47,820 nt of DNA from an uncultured candidate division Zixibacteria bacterium. Lineage in GTDB: Bacteria > Zixibacteria > MSB-5A5 > GN15 > PGXB01. The position numbers and the translations under genes are program-made. Positions 33,004-41,244 of the stretch are shown one piece after another. Positions within the stretch are counted from its first letter, which is position 1, and every line of letters starts with the position of its first letter. The notes beneath the pieces were generated by a model, which ran no database searches, was not told the origin of the DNA, and worked only from the letters and a program-made list of their open reading frames with translations. Location of the stretch: assembly GCA_937925655.1 (NCBI GenBank), contig CALAMC010000106.1, positions 1 through 47,820 of the forward strand, written 5' to 3'.

Positions 33004-33030
33004 TAAAGTTTTCCATGATATTGCCGATTC
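33004..33030 (+). promoter_or_regulatory. sigma-28 (FliA) promoter of fliC
   Basis: TAAAGTTT (33004-33011), 11 bp and GCCGATTC (33023-33030) match the enterobacterial FliA consensus at all eight -35 positions and six of eight -10 positions. The start near 33037 gives a leader of about 210 nt. Confidence 0.8.
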
Positions 33031-33036
33031 ATTTAA

Positions 33037-33245
33037 AAAAGATAAGGACGCAATATATACAAAAATAATTTTGAAATTAACGTTATTTCTGTCAAAAAAA
33101 GGAGAGGAGGCGTAACGACAAGAAAAGCTTTCTGTACTTAATAATGGGATCGTGAAAAAACATCGGAAGTGACACCCTTGTCCGGTTTTGAGTGAGAAAG
33201 GATACTTTAACCACTAGTGGATTAAATTCAAGGAGGAAGTAACGG
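33037..33245 (+). promoter_or_regulatory. long GGA-rich fliC mRNA leader, candidate CsrA target
   Basis: The leader from the sigma-28 start to the ATG contains about ten GGA triplets (for example at 33046, 33101, 33106, 33147, 33165, 33200, 33219, 33232, 33235 and 33244). Two of them form the ribosome-binding site CAAGGAGGAA, one overlaps the start codon, and one sits beside the dyad CCACTAGTGG (33211-33220). CsrA binds such GGA motifs. The leader has no open reading frame I would support. Confidence 0.5.
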
Positions 33246-35423
33246 ATGTCACTTCGCATCAATAACAACATTGCCGCGATCAATGCGCATCGTAACTTGT
33301 TGAATACGACTGATGCCCTGACCAAATCCATGGAAAAGTTGTCGTCAGGTTATCGCATCAACCGCGCCGCGGACAACCCGGCCGGTCTGGTGATTTCGGA
33401 ACAATTCCGTGCCCAGATTGCGGGTTTGAATCAAGCCATTAAAAACTCGGAAGGATCAATCAACATGATCCAGACGGCTGAAGGTGCTCTGACTGAAATC
33501 AACAGCCTGTTGGTTTCGATGAGAGAACTGGCCATTCACGCCGCCAACGAAGGTTTCAATGACGTTGCCCAGCTCGAAGCTGACCAGGCAGAAATTGATA
33601 ACGCCATTCTGACGATTGACCGTATCGCGGCCAATACGCAGTTTGGAACCAAGAAATTACTTAACGGCACCAATGCCAACACGGCGGTCTTCACCGGTGC
33701 CCATGCCGGTTCTTCCGGTGCCAACATTCGGGAAAGCTATCTTTCCGACGGCACGCATTACCTGACCTCGACCAAGATCAGTGAATCCAGTGCCTCGTTG
33801 AACACGACCAACTATGGTATTGCCATCAATACCTCCGTCACTCCGGCCAATTTGACCGATGGTGACCATACCCTGGACGTTATCACGACGTCATCCGCGG
33901 CGATAAAAAACAATGGCACAGCTGTTACTATCGTTGACGATTGGGGTAACGGTATTACTTTTGGTGCCGCGGTTGATGCGCCGCAGGTCGTTTCCACGGC
34001 CACTTTGAACGGCGCCGCCACGGCGGCGGATGCTGGTACGATAACGTTTACCCTTTCGTATCAGTATGCCGGTGGTGACGTTCAGACGGCCACCATCACC
34101 CAGGCTGTGACCGATGGTATGACGCAGGCTCAATTGCTTACGGCCCTCAACAGCTCGATCGATACCGCTTTCGGTTCCGGTGTCATCACGGCGACGGTTC
34201 TGGCCGGTGGAACGCTGGCTTTTGTCACCGATAATACCGGTAGTGATTATTCGATAGCGGTCGGCGCCAGCGCTTATACCGGTGGTGCGGCGGCCTGGTT
34301 CGCCTTCGCGGCGCAGGACGATCGTGGTGTGGCCAGCCAGGAACTGGCTCTCGAAGCCATAGTCAACGGCAACTACGATAACTCCGCGCAACAGCAGGCA
34401 ACTCTGATTTTGACCGGAACGCATACCACGATGGCTTCCTTGATTGCTGAAATCAATGATCAGCTTGATGAAGCTCTCGGAACCGGCTTTGGTATGGCCG
34501 ACGGTACAACCCAGAATATTACTGCTTCGGAAGGAACCGATGGTTCCATCGTCTTCACCAGCGCCGATCAGGGTTCCGCTTACAGTATTCGCGCTCTGGC
34601 CAACAATGCCGCTATCGGCGTCGTCCAGGATTCTATTGCCTGGACCGGTAGCGATGCCGTGATCAGATTCGACGGCTATACCACCCAGCTCAATCGCGTC
34701 GATTGGGGTGCCGATCGTGACTGGACTATCGGCAATAAAGCCGTTGGTGCAACGGGTCGCGGAACAATGGGCATTACGGTCAGTGGCCTTAGCGCGACCG
34801 GCGGCGGTGTTACCATCGGTAACATGATTGTTGACGTCGAAGCCGCGCGTTTTGCGGTCTATCTGGACGGCAGTTCGGCCCATACGGTTATCGCCGGCGT
34901 CGAAACCATCGTCAGCGATACCTCCGGTCTCGAGCGCTTGAAGATAGTGCTTGACCTGGATGCCGACGGTGGTTCGGAAACGATCAGCAACAACGACAAC
35001 TCGCTGGTTTTCCAGATCGGCGCCAACGTTGGTCAGACGGCCAAAATCAGTCTGCCCAATATGTCCGCTTCCACTCTTGGCCGCTATTTGTCCGACAATA
35101 TGTATGCCTCGCTGGCCGATATTGACGTGACGACAGCCCAGGGTGCTCAGGATTCGCAAGCCATCATCGATCAGGCAATCGATGAGGTTACGGTGATTCG
35201 TGGAACTCTCGGTAGTTTCCAGAAAAACACTCTGGAATCGAACTTGAGAAACCTGCGTATCGCTTCCCAGAACCTGCAGGCTTCCGAATCCAATATTCGC
35301 GATACCGACATGGCTGAAGAAATGTCAAACTTCGTGAAGAATCAGATACTGATGCAAGCCGGCACCGCCATGCTTGCCCAGGGTAATCAGATTCCTCAAG
35401 TTGTTTTGTCTCTCTTCTCCTAA
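33246..35423 (+). CDS. fliC: flagellin FliC, large form
   Basis: The 725-aa protein has the conserved D0/D1 ends: MSLRINNNIAAINAHRNLLN, KLSSGYRINRAADNPAGL and IQTAEGALTEINSLL at the N-terminus, and LRNLRIASQNLQASESNIRD with MAEEMSNFVKNQIL at the C-terminus. The central part (about 150-620) is far larger than in 270-500-aa flagellins, rich in Thr, Ser, Ala and Gly, and appears to repeat a beta-domain motif (SYQYAGGDVQTATI, TQAQLLTALNSSID). No cysteine was noticed. The ribosome-binding site is AAGGAGGAA. A strong terminator follows. Confidence 0.97.
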   Translation: MSLRINNNIAAINAHRNLLNTTDALTKSMEKLSSGYRINRAADNPAGLVISEQFRAQIAGLNQAIKNSEGSINMIQTAEGALTEINSLLVSMRELAIHAANEGFNDVAQLEADQAEIDNAILTIDRIAANTQFGTKKLLNGTNANTAVFTGAHAGSSGANIRESYLSDGTHYLTSTKISESSASLNTTNYGIAINTSVTPANLTDGDHTLDVITTSSAAIKNNGTAVTIVDDWGNGITFGAAVDAPQVVSTATLNGAATAADAGTITFTLSYQYAGGDVQTATITQAVTDGMTQAQLLTALNSSIDTAFGSGVITATVLAGGTLAFVTDNTGSDYSIAVGASAYTGGAAAWFAFAAQDDRGVASQELALEAIVNGNYDNSAQQQATLILTGTHTTMASLIAEINDQLDEALGTGFGMADGTTQNITASEGTDGSIVFTSADQGSAYSIRALANNAAIGVVQDSIAWTGSDAVIRFDGYTTQLNRVDWGADRDWTIGNKAVGATGRGTMGITVSGLSATGGGVTIGNMIVDVEAARFAVYLDGSSAHTVIAGVETIVSDTSGLERLKIVLDLDADGGSETISNNDNSLVFQIGANVGQTAKISLPNMSASTLGRYLSDNMYASLADIDVTTAQGAQDSQAIIDQAIDEVTVIRGTLGSFQKNTLESNLRNLRIASQNLQASESNIRDTDMAEEMSNFVKNQILMQAGTAMLAQGNQIPQVVLSLFS

Positions 35424-35446
35424 TCGTGATAGATTTGGCATAAACC

Positions 35447-35478
35447 GGCCCCGATTTTTCGAAATCGGGGCCTTTTTT
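35447..35478 (+). terminator. Rho-independent terminator after fliC
   Basis: GGCCCCGATTT (35447-35457) and AAATCGGGGCC (35462-35472) pair perfectly around a TTCG tetraloop, followed by six T residues. It lies 24 bp after the fliC stop and separates flagellin from fliD. Confidence 0.95.
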
Positions 35479-35675
35479 ATGGAATTTCGTTTCAAGGAGA
35501 AACATCCGGTCGGTACAAATTTCTATCTCGCAGGGCTGAAAAAATCCCGGAAAATGACGATAAAAAAAGAAGATAAGGGTTTTCGGGTTTGGGCTCGGAA
35601 ATACGATATTTATGGCCGCGTTCTTAAACGAAACGGCCAAATGCTGGAAAGTAATTATTTCGCAAAGGGGACAAT

Positions 35676-38015
35676 ATGGCGGCCTTACAGACTATTGAAG
35701 GTCTCGTATCCGGACTTGACATAACATCAATCATTGATACCATCATGAATTATGAGCGTCAGCCGGTCACTATACTGGAAAGCGACAAGACTCTCAAGAC
35801 ACAGCAAATTGCCGCCTATCGCGCCGTTGAAGCCAAATTTCTGGCAGTACAGACGGCCATAAATAAATTAAAACGAGCCGATTCATTTCAACAGGCGAGC
35901 GTGAGCGTATCCGATGACAGCGTCATATCGGCAACTTCCAGCGGCGAAGTCGGCCCCGGGGCGTACTCATTGAGAGTTCTGCAGATTGCCCGTAATCATC
36001 AAATTGCTTCGCAGGGTTTTAACGACCCGACCGAAAATGTCTTTGGAACGGGGACTATAAAAATCTCGACCGGCAATTCAAGCTTGATAACAATCAACGT
36101 TGACAATACAAACAATTCTTTAGTGGACATTAAAAATGCCATAAATAAAGCTAATGCCGGTGTCACGGCTACCATCGTAAACGACGGCACTTCATCCAAT
36201 CCCTATCGCCTTTTAATAACCTCCAATAAAACCGGATTGGCCAATTCCATAAATCTGGACATATCGCTGTCGGGTGGGCAGACGCTTGATTACTCCGCCA
36301 AATCGTTCGACAATCCCGAAGCCCTGTCATTTGCGGGAGGCACGACCTCATCGGTGTCCCTGGGTGGCACCGCTTCATACTCCGGCAGTTCCAATAAAGT
36401 ATATTCCTTCACCGTTGCCGGAAGCGGCGAGCAGACCATAGGCTCGGATGTCATCCGGGTGGACTGGACCGACGGCACCAATTCGGGGTCGATTCTGGTC
36501 ACGCAGGCCGATTCCGAAGTGGAACTTGTCGGCGACGGCGCCGATGGTCTTAAGCTGTCGTTTTCATCCGGGAAACTTACCGGAGGCGACACTTTTCAGG
36601 TATCGACTTTTGCACCTCTGTTGCAGGCGGCCAGCGATGCCAAAATCGCCATGGGGTCCGAAGACGCCAACTATGGCTCCGCCCTTGTCATAAGTTCGGA
36701 GACCAATGTATTTAATGATGTCATTCCGGGTTTATCCCTGTCCGTCAAAAAGGTCAGTGAGCCCGGGGCAAGTGTTCTTATCGAAACCAATCGGGACGTC
36801 AACGGCATAAAAAACATGATCAATGATTTTATAACCAAGTACAACAGCCTGATGGATTTCATGGAAGATCAATTCACTTATGACAAGGAAAACAACGACA
36901 CCGGCGTGCTGTTTACGGAGTTTGTTCTTCAGGCGATGCAGTCAACCACCCGCTCCTCGACGACCTCGGTTATTCCCGGAATTACTTCGGCGTATAAAAG
37001 TCTGGCTTCAATTGGCATTCGTTCCGGCGGCGATGGACGGTTGAAAATCGCCGATACTGAAAGATTAACCGATGCCATAGAAAACAATTTCAGTGAGTTT
37101 CTGAAATTATTCGTGGATTCGGGCGACTCGACTCGCGCGGGGATTTCCTTTGTTTCCGCGGGAAGTGAAGCCGTCCCGGGAAGCAATTACAGCGTAAATA
37201 TTACGCGGGTTGCCGAAAAGGGATATTTCCGGGGAATAGATATTGCCGATCCCTCGGCAAACCCTCTGACCATTAGCTCTGCGAATAATATACTGCAATT
37301 CATGGTGGATGGGGTCAGATCGAATGAAATCGCCCTTACCGAAAAGACATATTCTACGGGAACGGAACTGGCCCAGGAAATACAAACCCGCATCAATGCC
37401 GACGAAAAAATCGGAAAGCGCGGCGTATCGGTAGAGTGGGTTGATAACGGTGATACGGGTTATTTGAAATTCACGAGTGGTACTTACGGCTCCAGCTCCA
37501 AAATAGATATTCTCACGAGTGCGTCCAATACCGGCTTTGATACACTTGGGCTGGCGACAGGTACAACGGCCGCCGGTCGCGACGTGGAAGGAACCATAAA
37601 CGGTGAAAAGGCCACCGGAAGCGGGCAGTATCTGACCGGAAATAGCGGCAATTCCACGACCTCCGGTTTGAAAATAAAGGTAACCCTGACTTCTTCCGAT
37701 CTGGTCTCCGGCAGCGAAGGTTCCGTATCATTCGTCCGCGGGTTGTCTTCGACGGTGGCCAAGACTCTGGACAATATTACCGACAGTTACGAAGGTTCTA
37801 TCGCACGACGAACCCAGGCTTTGCAACAACAAATCGAAGATCTCGATAAGCAGATAACTTTCTATGACGAACGGTTGGCGGCCCGGCGGGAAATATTGTA
37901 TGCAAAGTTTCAGGCAATGGAAGACGCCCTGGCCGAAATGCAATCAACTTCCACCTATCTGGACGCGCAGTTAACCCAGCTCACCAATAACTGGAAAATC
38001 ATCAATTCAAAATAG
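35676..38015 (+). CDS. fliD: filament cap protein FliD
   Basis: The 779-aa protein starts IEGLVSGLDITSIIDTIMNYERQPV, the FliD N-terminal signature, and ends in the coiled C-terminal region with SYEGSIARRTQALQQQIEDLDKQITFYDERLAARREILYAKFQAMEDAL. A flagellin-IN-type motif (NNSLVDIKNAINKANAGVTATIVND) lies near residues 148-172. Typical FliD is 450-500 aa, so the exposed middle is expanded by about 300 residues. It caps the growing filament. The ATG at 35676 has AAGGGGA upstream. A 250-bp gap after the fliC terminator precedes it; no promoter there could be recognised. Confidence 0.93.
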   Translation: MAALQTIEGLVSGLDITSIIDTIMNYERQPVTILESDKTLKTQQIAAYRAVEAKFLAVQTAINKLKRADSFQQASVSVSDDSVISATSSGEVGPGAYSLRVLQIARNHQIASQGFNDPTENVFGTGTIKISTGNSSLITINVDNTNNSLVDIKNAINKANAGVTATIVNDGTSSNPYRLLITSNKTGLANSINLDISLSGGQTLDYSAKSFDNPEALSFAGGTTSSVSLGGTASYSGSSNKVYSFTVAGSGEQTIGSDVIRVDWTDGTNSGSILVTQADSEVELVGDGADGLKLSFSSGKLTGGDTFQVSTFAPLLQAASDAKIAMGSEDANYGSALVISSETNVFNDVIPGLSLSVKKVSEPGASVLIETNRDVNGIKNMINDFITKYNSLMDFMEDQFTYDKENNDTGVLFTEFVLQAMQSTTRSSTTSVIPGITSAYKSLASIGIRSGGDGRLKIADTERLTDAIENNFSEFLKLFVDSGDSTRAGISFVSAGSEAVPGSNYSVNITRVAEKGYFRGIDIADPSANPLTISSANNILQFMVDGVRSNEIALTEKTYSTGTELAQEIQTRINADEKIGKRGVSVEWVDNGDTGYLKFTSGTYGSSSKIDILTSASNTGFDTLGLATGTTAAGRDVEGTINGEKATGSGQYLTGNSGNSTTSGLKIKVTLTSSDLVSGSEGSVSFVRGLSSTVAKTLDNITDSYEGSIARRTQALQQQIEDLDKQITFYDERLAARREILYAKFQAMEDALAEMQSTSTYLDAQLTQLTNNWKIINSK

Positions 38016-38021
38016 GACCAT

Positions 38022-38459
38022 ATGAGAGACAAAATCAACGAATACATCAGAAGTGACACCGGAAGCAATTCCCAGGTTGAGCTAATCGTCAAGGTGTATA
38101 ACGGTGCCATTAGCAATTTGTCGCGGGCCCGTCGGTCAATTCAATCCGGTGATATATCCTCCGGTTATCAGGCGTTCGAAGACAGTAAGAAATTTCTTGT
38201 CCACCTGTACACCACTTTGAACATGGAAAAGGGCGGGGAGATAGCACAAAACCTGTCCAGTCTGTACAGTTTTCTTATTAATGAAATCAATCTCGTGCAG
38301 GCCAGCCGGGATTTGAAGCAACTGGATGAGATAATGGCCATCCTGTCCAACGTAAAAGAGGGGTGGATGGAATTGTCACAGCAGAGTAAATCGAAACAAT
38401 CGGAAAGCAAAGGGGTCGCAACGGCCAATACCAATAAAAGCCTGTCCATATCTGCATGA
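38022..38459 (+). CDS. fliS: flagellin export chaperone FliS
   Basis: The 145-aa helical protein has the FliS pattern: QVELIVKVYNGAISNLSRARRSI, then FEDSKKFLVHLYTTLNMEKGGEIAQNLSSLYSFLINEINLVQASRDLKQLDEIMAILSNVKEGWMEL. FliS binds the flagellin C-terminus and prevents early polymerisation in the cytosol. It follows fliD by 6 bp with AGGA as ribosome-binding site. A Ser/Lys-rich tail is slightly longer than usual. Confidence 0.93.
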   Translation: MRDKINEYIRSDTGSNSQVELIVKVYNGAISNLSRARRSIQSGDISSGYQAFEDSKKFLVHLYTTLNMEKGGEIAQNLSSLYSFLINEINLVQASRDLKQLDEIMAILSNVKEGWMELSQQSKSKQSESKGVATANTNKSLSISA

Positions 38460-38465
38460 AAGGCC

Positions 38466-38924
38466 ATGAACATGGAAACCAACCAAATAACAAAAATGGA
38501 ACGTGAACTGGCGTTTATACTGAAGGAAGAGTATTCTTTTTATCAGTCGCTGTACATATTGATTGATAAACAAAAGGATATGGTCAAATACGAAAAAGAC
38601 GATAAGTTGCTTGACCTCTACACCGAAGTTCAGCGTTGTCAACAGCGGATCACCAAGTCCGAGGAAAAAATTAACGCCCTCAAGGAGAAGAATCCGCGTT
38701 TATTCCAGTTGGCTTCTTCGGCGCCGGAGATTCGCAAACTGGTCAACAGCATTATCACGCTGATAAAAAAGAATATTACGCTTGTAAAAGAAAACGAGCA
38801 ATACCTGAAAAGCCGTCACGGAAGAATACTGGCCGAACTGGAGCAGCTTAAAAATTCCAGTAAGATCATGCAGTACGTGCACGAAGGCGATCCATCGCCG
38901 CAATTTGTTGACGGCAAGAATTAA
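38466..38924 (+). CDS. FlgN/FliT-like flagellar export chaperone
   Basis: The 152-aa protein is almost entirely helical: a first helix ELAFILKEEYSFYQSLYILIDKQKDMV, a charged segment LLDLYTEVQRCQQRITKSEEK, and a long C-terminal helix with NSIITLIKKNITLVKENEQYLKSR. The first and last helices resemble FlgN. A separate FlgN precedes flgK, and this gene sits right after fliD-fliS, the usual place of fliT, so it is probably the FliD chaperone. No DNA-binding domain is seen. Two ATG codons are possible (38466 and 38472). Confidence 0.7.
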   Translation: MNMETNQITKMERELAFILKEEYSFYQSLYILIDKQKDMVKYEKDDKLLDLYTEVQRCQQRITKSEEKINALKEKNPRLFQLASSAPEIRKLVNSIITLIKKNITLVKENEQYLKSRHGRILAELEQLKNSSKIMQYVHEGDPSPQFVDGKN

Positions 38925-38972
38925 CCCCGGAACCGCCCCGATGGGGCACATAAATCGGATTTGGAGGGAAGA

Positions 38973-39263
38973 ATGGGAAATAGGAAAGACCCTCGAACAA
39001 ACAAAGGCGAAAGACCTACGGGAAACCCCGTGGATAAGGCGGAATCGGTTCAAAAAGCCGAAACCGAAGGGGCCAACCGCCTGGGCGATATAAGAAGAAA
39101 AATCAAAGAAGGATATTATGCTTCTTTGGATTTTTCGGAACGGCTGGCCGAAATTCTGACCGGGATACCGGAAATTTGCGGCGAGTCGGACGATGAAATG
39201 GATGAGGAAATTGTCCGCAAAGCACTGGCAACAGACATATACAAGAATTATAAGGCAATATAA
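38973..39263 (+). CDS. flgM: anti-sigma-28 factor FlgM
   Basis: The 96-aa protein has a charged, disordered N-terminus (1-42) and a C-terminal sigma-binding region (RLGDIRRKIKEGYYASLDFSERLAEIL, about residues 43-69) that matches the FlgM pattern of a helix, IK.G.Y, then a second helix. FlgM holds sigma-28 until it is exported through the finished hook. The ATG at 38973 has GGAGGGA 4-10 nt upstream; an earlier TTG at 38961 lies before this site. Its presence fits the sigma-28 promoters before motA and fliC. Confidence 0.8.
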   Translation: MGNRKDPRTNKGERPTGNPVDKAESVQKAETEGANRLGDIRRKIKEGYYASLDFSERLAEILTGIPEICGESDDEMDEEIVRKALATDIYKNYKAI

Positions 39264-39309
39264 TGGACCCGGTTTTGACGGGGAATATTTGAAATAAAGG
39301 CGCAACGTT

Positions 39310-40206
39310 ATGGCACTTACCGCATTTGACCCGGATGTCGAAAAACGAATCAACCAGATAATAGGCGGTATCAGAAATCTCCCAACACCGCCGATTGTAT
39401 TTGAACAGATTCAAAAAGTCATCAACGACCCCAACGCTTCTTCGGCCAAGGTGGCTAAAATCCTGGGCGAAGATGCGGCCATGTCGGTCAAGGTGCTCAA
39501 ACTGACCAATTCGGCCTTTTATGGATTGTCAAGAGAGGTGGAATCGGTCAAACATGCGGTGACCATTATTGGTCTTGAGGCGGTCCGCAATCTGGTGCTG
39601 TCGGCATCGGTTTTGAATATGTTCAAGTCCGACAATTCCAATAAGGAGTTTCATGAGGAGTTTTGGCGGCACAGTCTGGCCACGGCCGTGGCCGCACGGG
39701 TAATCGCGCAGAAATTTAAAAACGGCACCGTTTTTAATCCGGATCCGGCTTTCACGTCGGGATTGGTGCACGATATCGGACGCATCGTCATCTGCTGCTT
39801 TCTTCCGGCTGACCATGCCAGAATCATGGATGAATTACGCAGTAAGCAGGAATTGCTGGTTTATGAAGCCGAGGAAAAAATTCTGGGCTTCAATCATGCC
39901 CACCTGGGCAGTCATCTAATTAAAAGCTGGAAGTTGCCGGACCGTATGGCCGAAGCCATTGCTTTTCATCATAACCCGCAAGATGAAAATGGCAGCCAGA
40001 ATTACGCTCATTTGGTGTGTCTGGCGGATCATCTGGCCCATGTGGTTTTTCCTCCGACCATCGTTGAGAATTCTCATCATATGCTTCCTGCCGGTGTCTC
40101 GGAAATTCTTGGACTCGACGAGACCGGATTGGAGGGTCTCAAGGGGAATCTAATGGAAGAGTATATGAAGGCGGAGACGTTTATGAAAATGGCCGGTGTA
40201 GGCTAA
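39310..40206 (+). CDS. HDOD-domain signalling protein
   Basis: The 298-aa protein is an HDOD domain: LPTPPIVFEQIQKVINDPNASSAKVAKIL, DAAMSVKVLKLTNSAFYGLSREVESVKHAVTIIGLEAVRNLVLSASV, then HSLATAVAARVIAQ and GLVHDIGRIVI. HDOD proteins are related to HD-GYP domains and usually act in signal transduction, often near motility genes; most lack a proven enzymatic activity. It lies 46 bp after flgM and is closed by a strong terminator, so it is probably the last gene of the flagellar locus. Confidence 0.92.
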   Translation: MALTAFDPDVEKRINQIIGGIRNLPTPPIVFEQIQKVINDPNASSAKVAKILGEDAAMSVKVLKLTNSAFYGLSREVESVKHAVTIIGLEAVRNLVLSASVLNMFKSDNSNKEFHEEFWRHSLATAVAARVIAQKFKNGTVFNPDPAFTSGLVHDIGRIVICCFLPADHARIMDELRSKQELLVYEAEEKILGFNHAHLGSHLIKSWKLPDRMAEAIAFHHNPQDENGSQNYAHLVCLADHLAHVVFPPTIVENSHHMLPAGVSEILGLDETGLEGLKGNLMEEYMKAETFMKMAGVG

Positions 40207-40229
40207 AAAGTCGATTGGATTAAGGTCGG

Positions 40230-40275
40230 GCCGGGCAAATATAACTGGATTTGCCCGGCTTTATTTTTTATTTTG
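40230..40275 (+). terminator. Rho-independent terminator after the HDOD gene
   Basis: GCCGGGCAAAT (40230-40240) and ATTTGCCCGGC (40249-40259) form a perfect 11-bp stem with an 8-nt loop, followed by the T-rich run TTTATTTTTTATTTT. It ends the flagellar locus. It also shows that the next coding sequence starts further on, not inside the T tract. Confidence 0.95.
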
Positions 40276-40308
40276 GTTGCGTTATTTGATTTTGCCGGAG
40301 GCAATTTT

Positions 40309-41196
40309 GTGAAGAGAGTGTTTTATATAATCGATGTTTTTGCCGAAGCCAAATACGCCGGCAATCAACTGGCCGTCTTTCGTAATGCCGAACATTACAG
40401 CCAGAAGGAGATGCAAATGATTGCCCGGGAAATGAACTATTCGGAGACGACTTTTATCTATAATAAACGCCATAAGGATGGTTCTTTTCGTATGCGTATA
40501 TTCACCCCGGTTAGCGAAGTCCCCTTCGCCGGTCATCCAACCATCGGAACCGCCTTTATTATCGTGAAAGAAATTTTAAAATCTAAAGCACCGCGGGTCA
40601 ATTTGAGATTGAAGGTTGGCAATATTCCGGTCGATGTTCAGCACGATAAAAAGGGGATCGGACGGTTAACCATGCGCCAGAAACAGCCGCAATTCGGTCG
40701 CATCATTAACGCCGGAGAAATTGCCCGCGTTCTGAATCTGGCCGAAAAAGATATTAACCGGCATTACCCGTGCATTGAAGTCTCCACCGGTCTGCCCAGC
40801 CTGATTGTTCCCTTAAACAGTCTTGACGCCTTGAAAAGATGCCGGGTGAATAAAGATCTTTACGGCCGTCTGATTACACGCATCGATGCCCGGGCGTTAT
40901 TCGTCTTCAGCACCCAAACTCATAAAAAAGGCAATGACATCAGCGCCCGCTGTTTTCCGATATTTTACGGCATCGAAGAAGATCCAGCCACCGGCTCGGC
41001 GGCGGGGTGTCTGGCGGGGTATCTGTCAAAATATGAGGTTCTCGGCTCACCGGATGTATCGGCAAAGGTTGAGCAGGGTTTTGAAATTGATCGTCCCTCG
41101 ATTTTATATATCAAGGCCTCTCCGGCGCGCCAGGGCCGTATTGATATCTATGTCGGCGGCCGGGCGGAAATGATCGCCAAGGGCGAGTTTCTGTGA
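40309..41196 (+). CDS. PhzF-family isomerase/epimerase-like protein
   Basis: The 295-aa protein belongs to the PhzF/YddE family, with a two-fold diaminopimelate-epimerase-like fold. Motifs seen are YAGNQLAVF near the start, SETTFIYN with the family's active-site Glu, SEVPFAGHPTIGTAF, and EEDPATGSAAGCLAGYL in the second half. No phenazine genes are near, and most members have unknown substrates. The GTG at 40309 is chosen because GGAGG lies 10-14 nt upstream and an earlier ATG at 40273 is in the terminator. Confidence 0.88.
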   Translation: MKRVFYIIDVFAEAKYAGNQLAVFRNAEHYSQKEMQMIAREMNYSETTFIYNKRHKDGSFRMRIFTPVSEVPFAGHPTIGTAFIIVKEILKSKAPRVNLRLKVGNIPVDVQHDKKGIGRLTMRQKQPQFGRIINAGEIARVLNLAEKDINRHYPCIEVSTGLPSLIVPLNSLDALKRCRVNKDLYGRLITRIDARALFVFSTQTHKKGNDISARCFPIFYGIEEDPATGSAAGCLAGYLSKYEVLGSPDVSAKVEQGFEIDRPSILYIKASPARQGRIDIYVGGRAEMIAKGEFL

Positions 41197-41244
41197 GATT
41201 ACGGCAGTTCGGTCACTGACCTGATAAGTACAGAGCACGCATAA

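Noticed and set aside
33891..35159. 422-residue open frame antisense to fliC
   Set aside because: It lies wholly inside the flagellin gene; its Gly/Asp/Arg-rich sequence is a by-product of the codon bias of the opposite strand.
35479..35724. 81-residue open frame between the fliC terminator and fliD
   Set aside because: Its ATG lies in the T tract region of the terminator, there is no ribosome-binding site, it overlaps the fliD start by 49 nt, and the product matches nothing known.
40273..40308. upstream start for the PhzF-family gene
   Set aside because: That ATG lies at the end of the terminator T tract; GTG at 40309 has a GGAGG ribosome-binding site and fits the family N-terminus.
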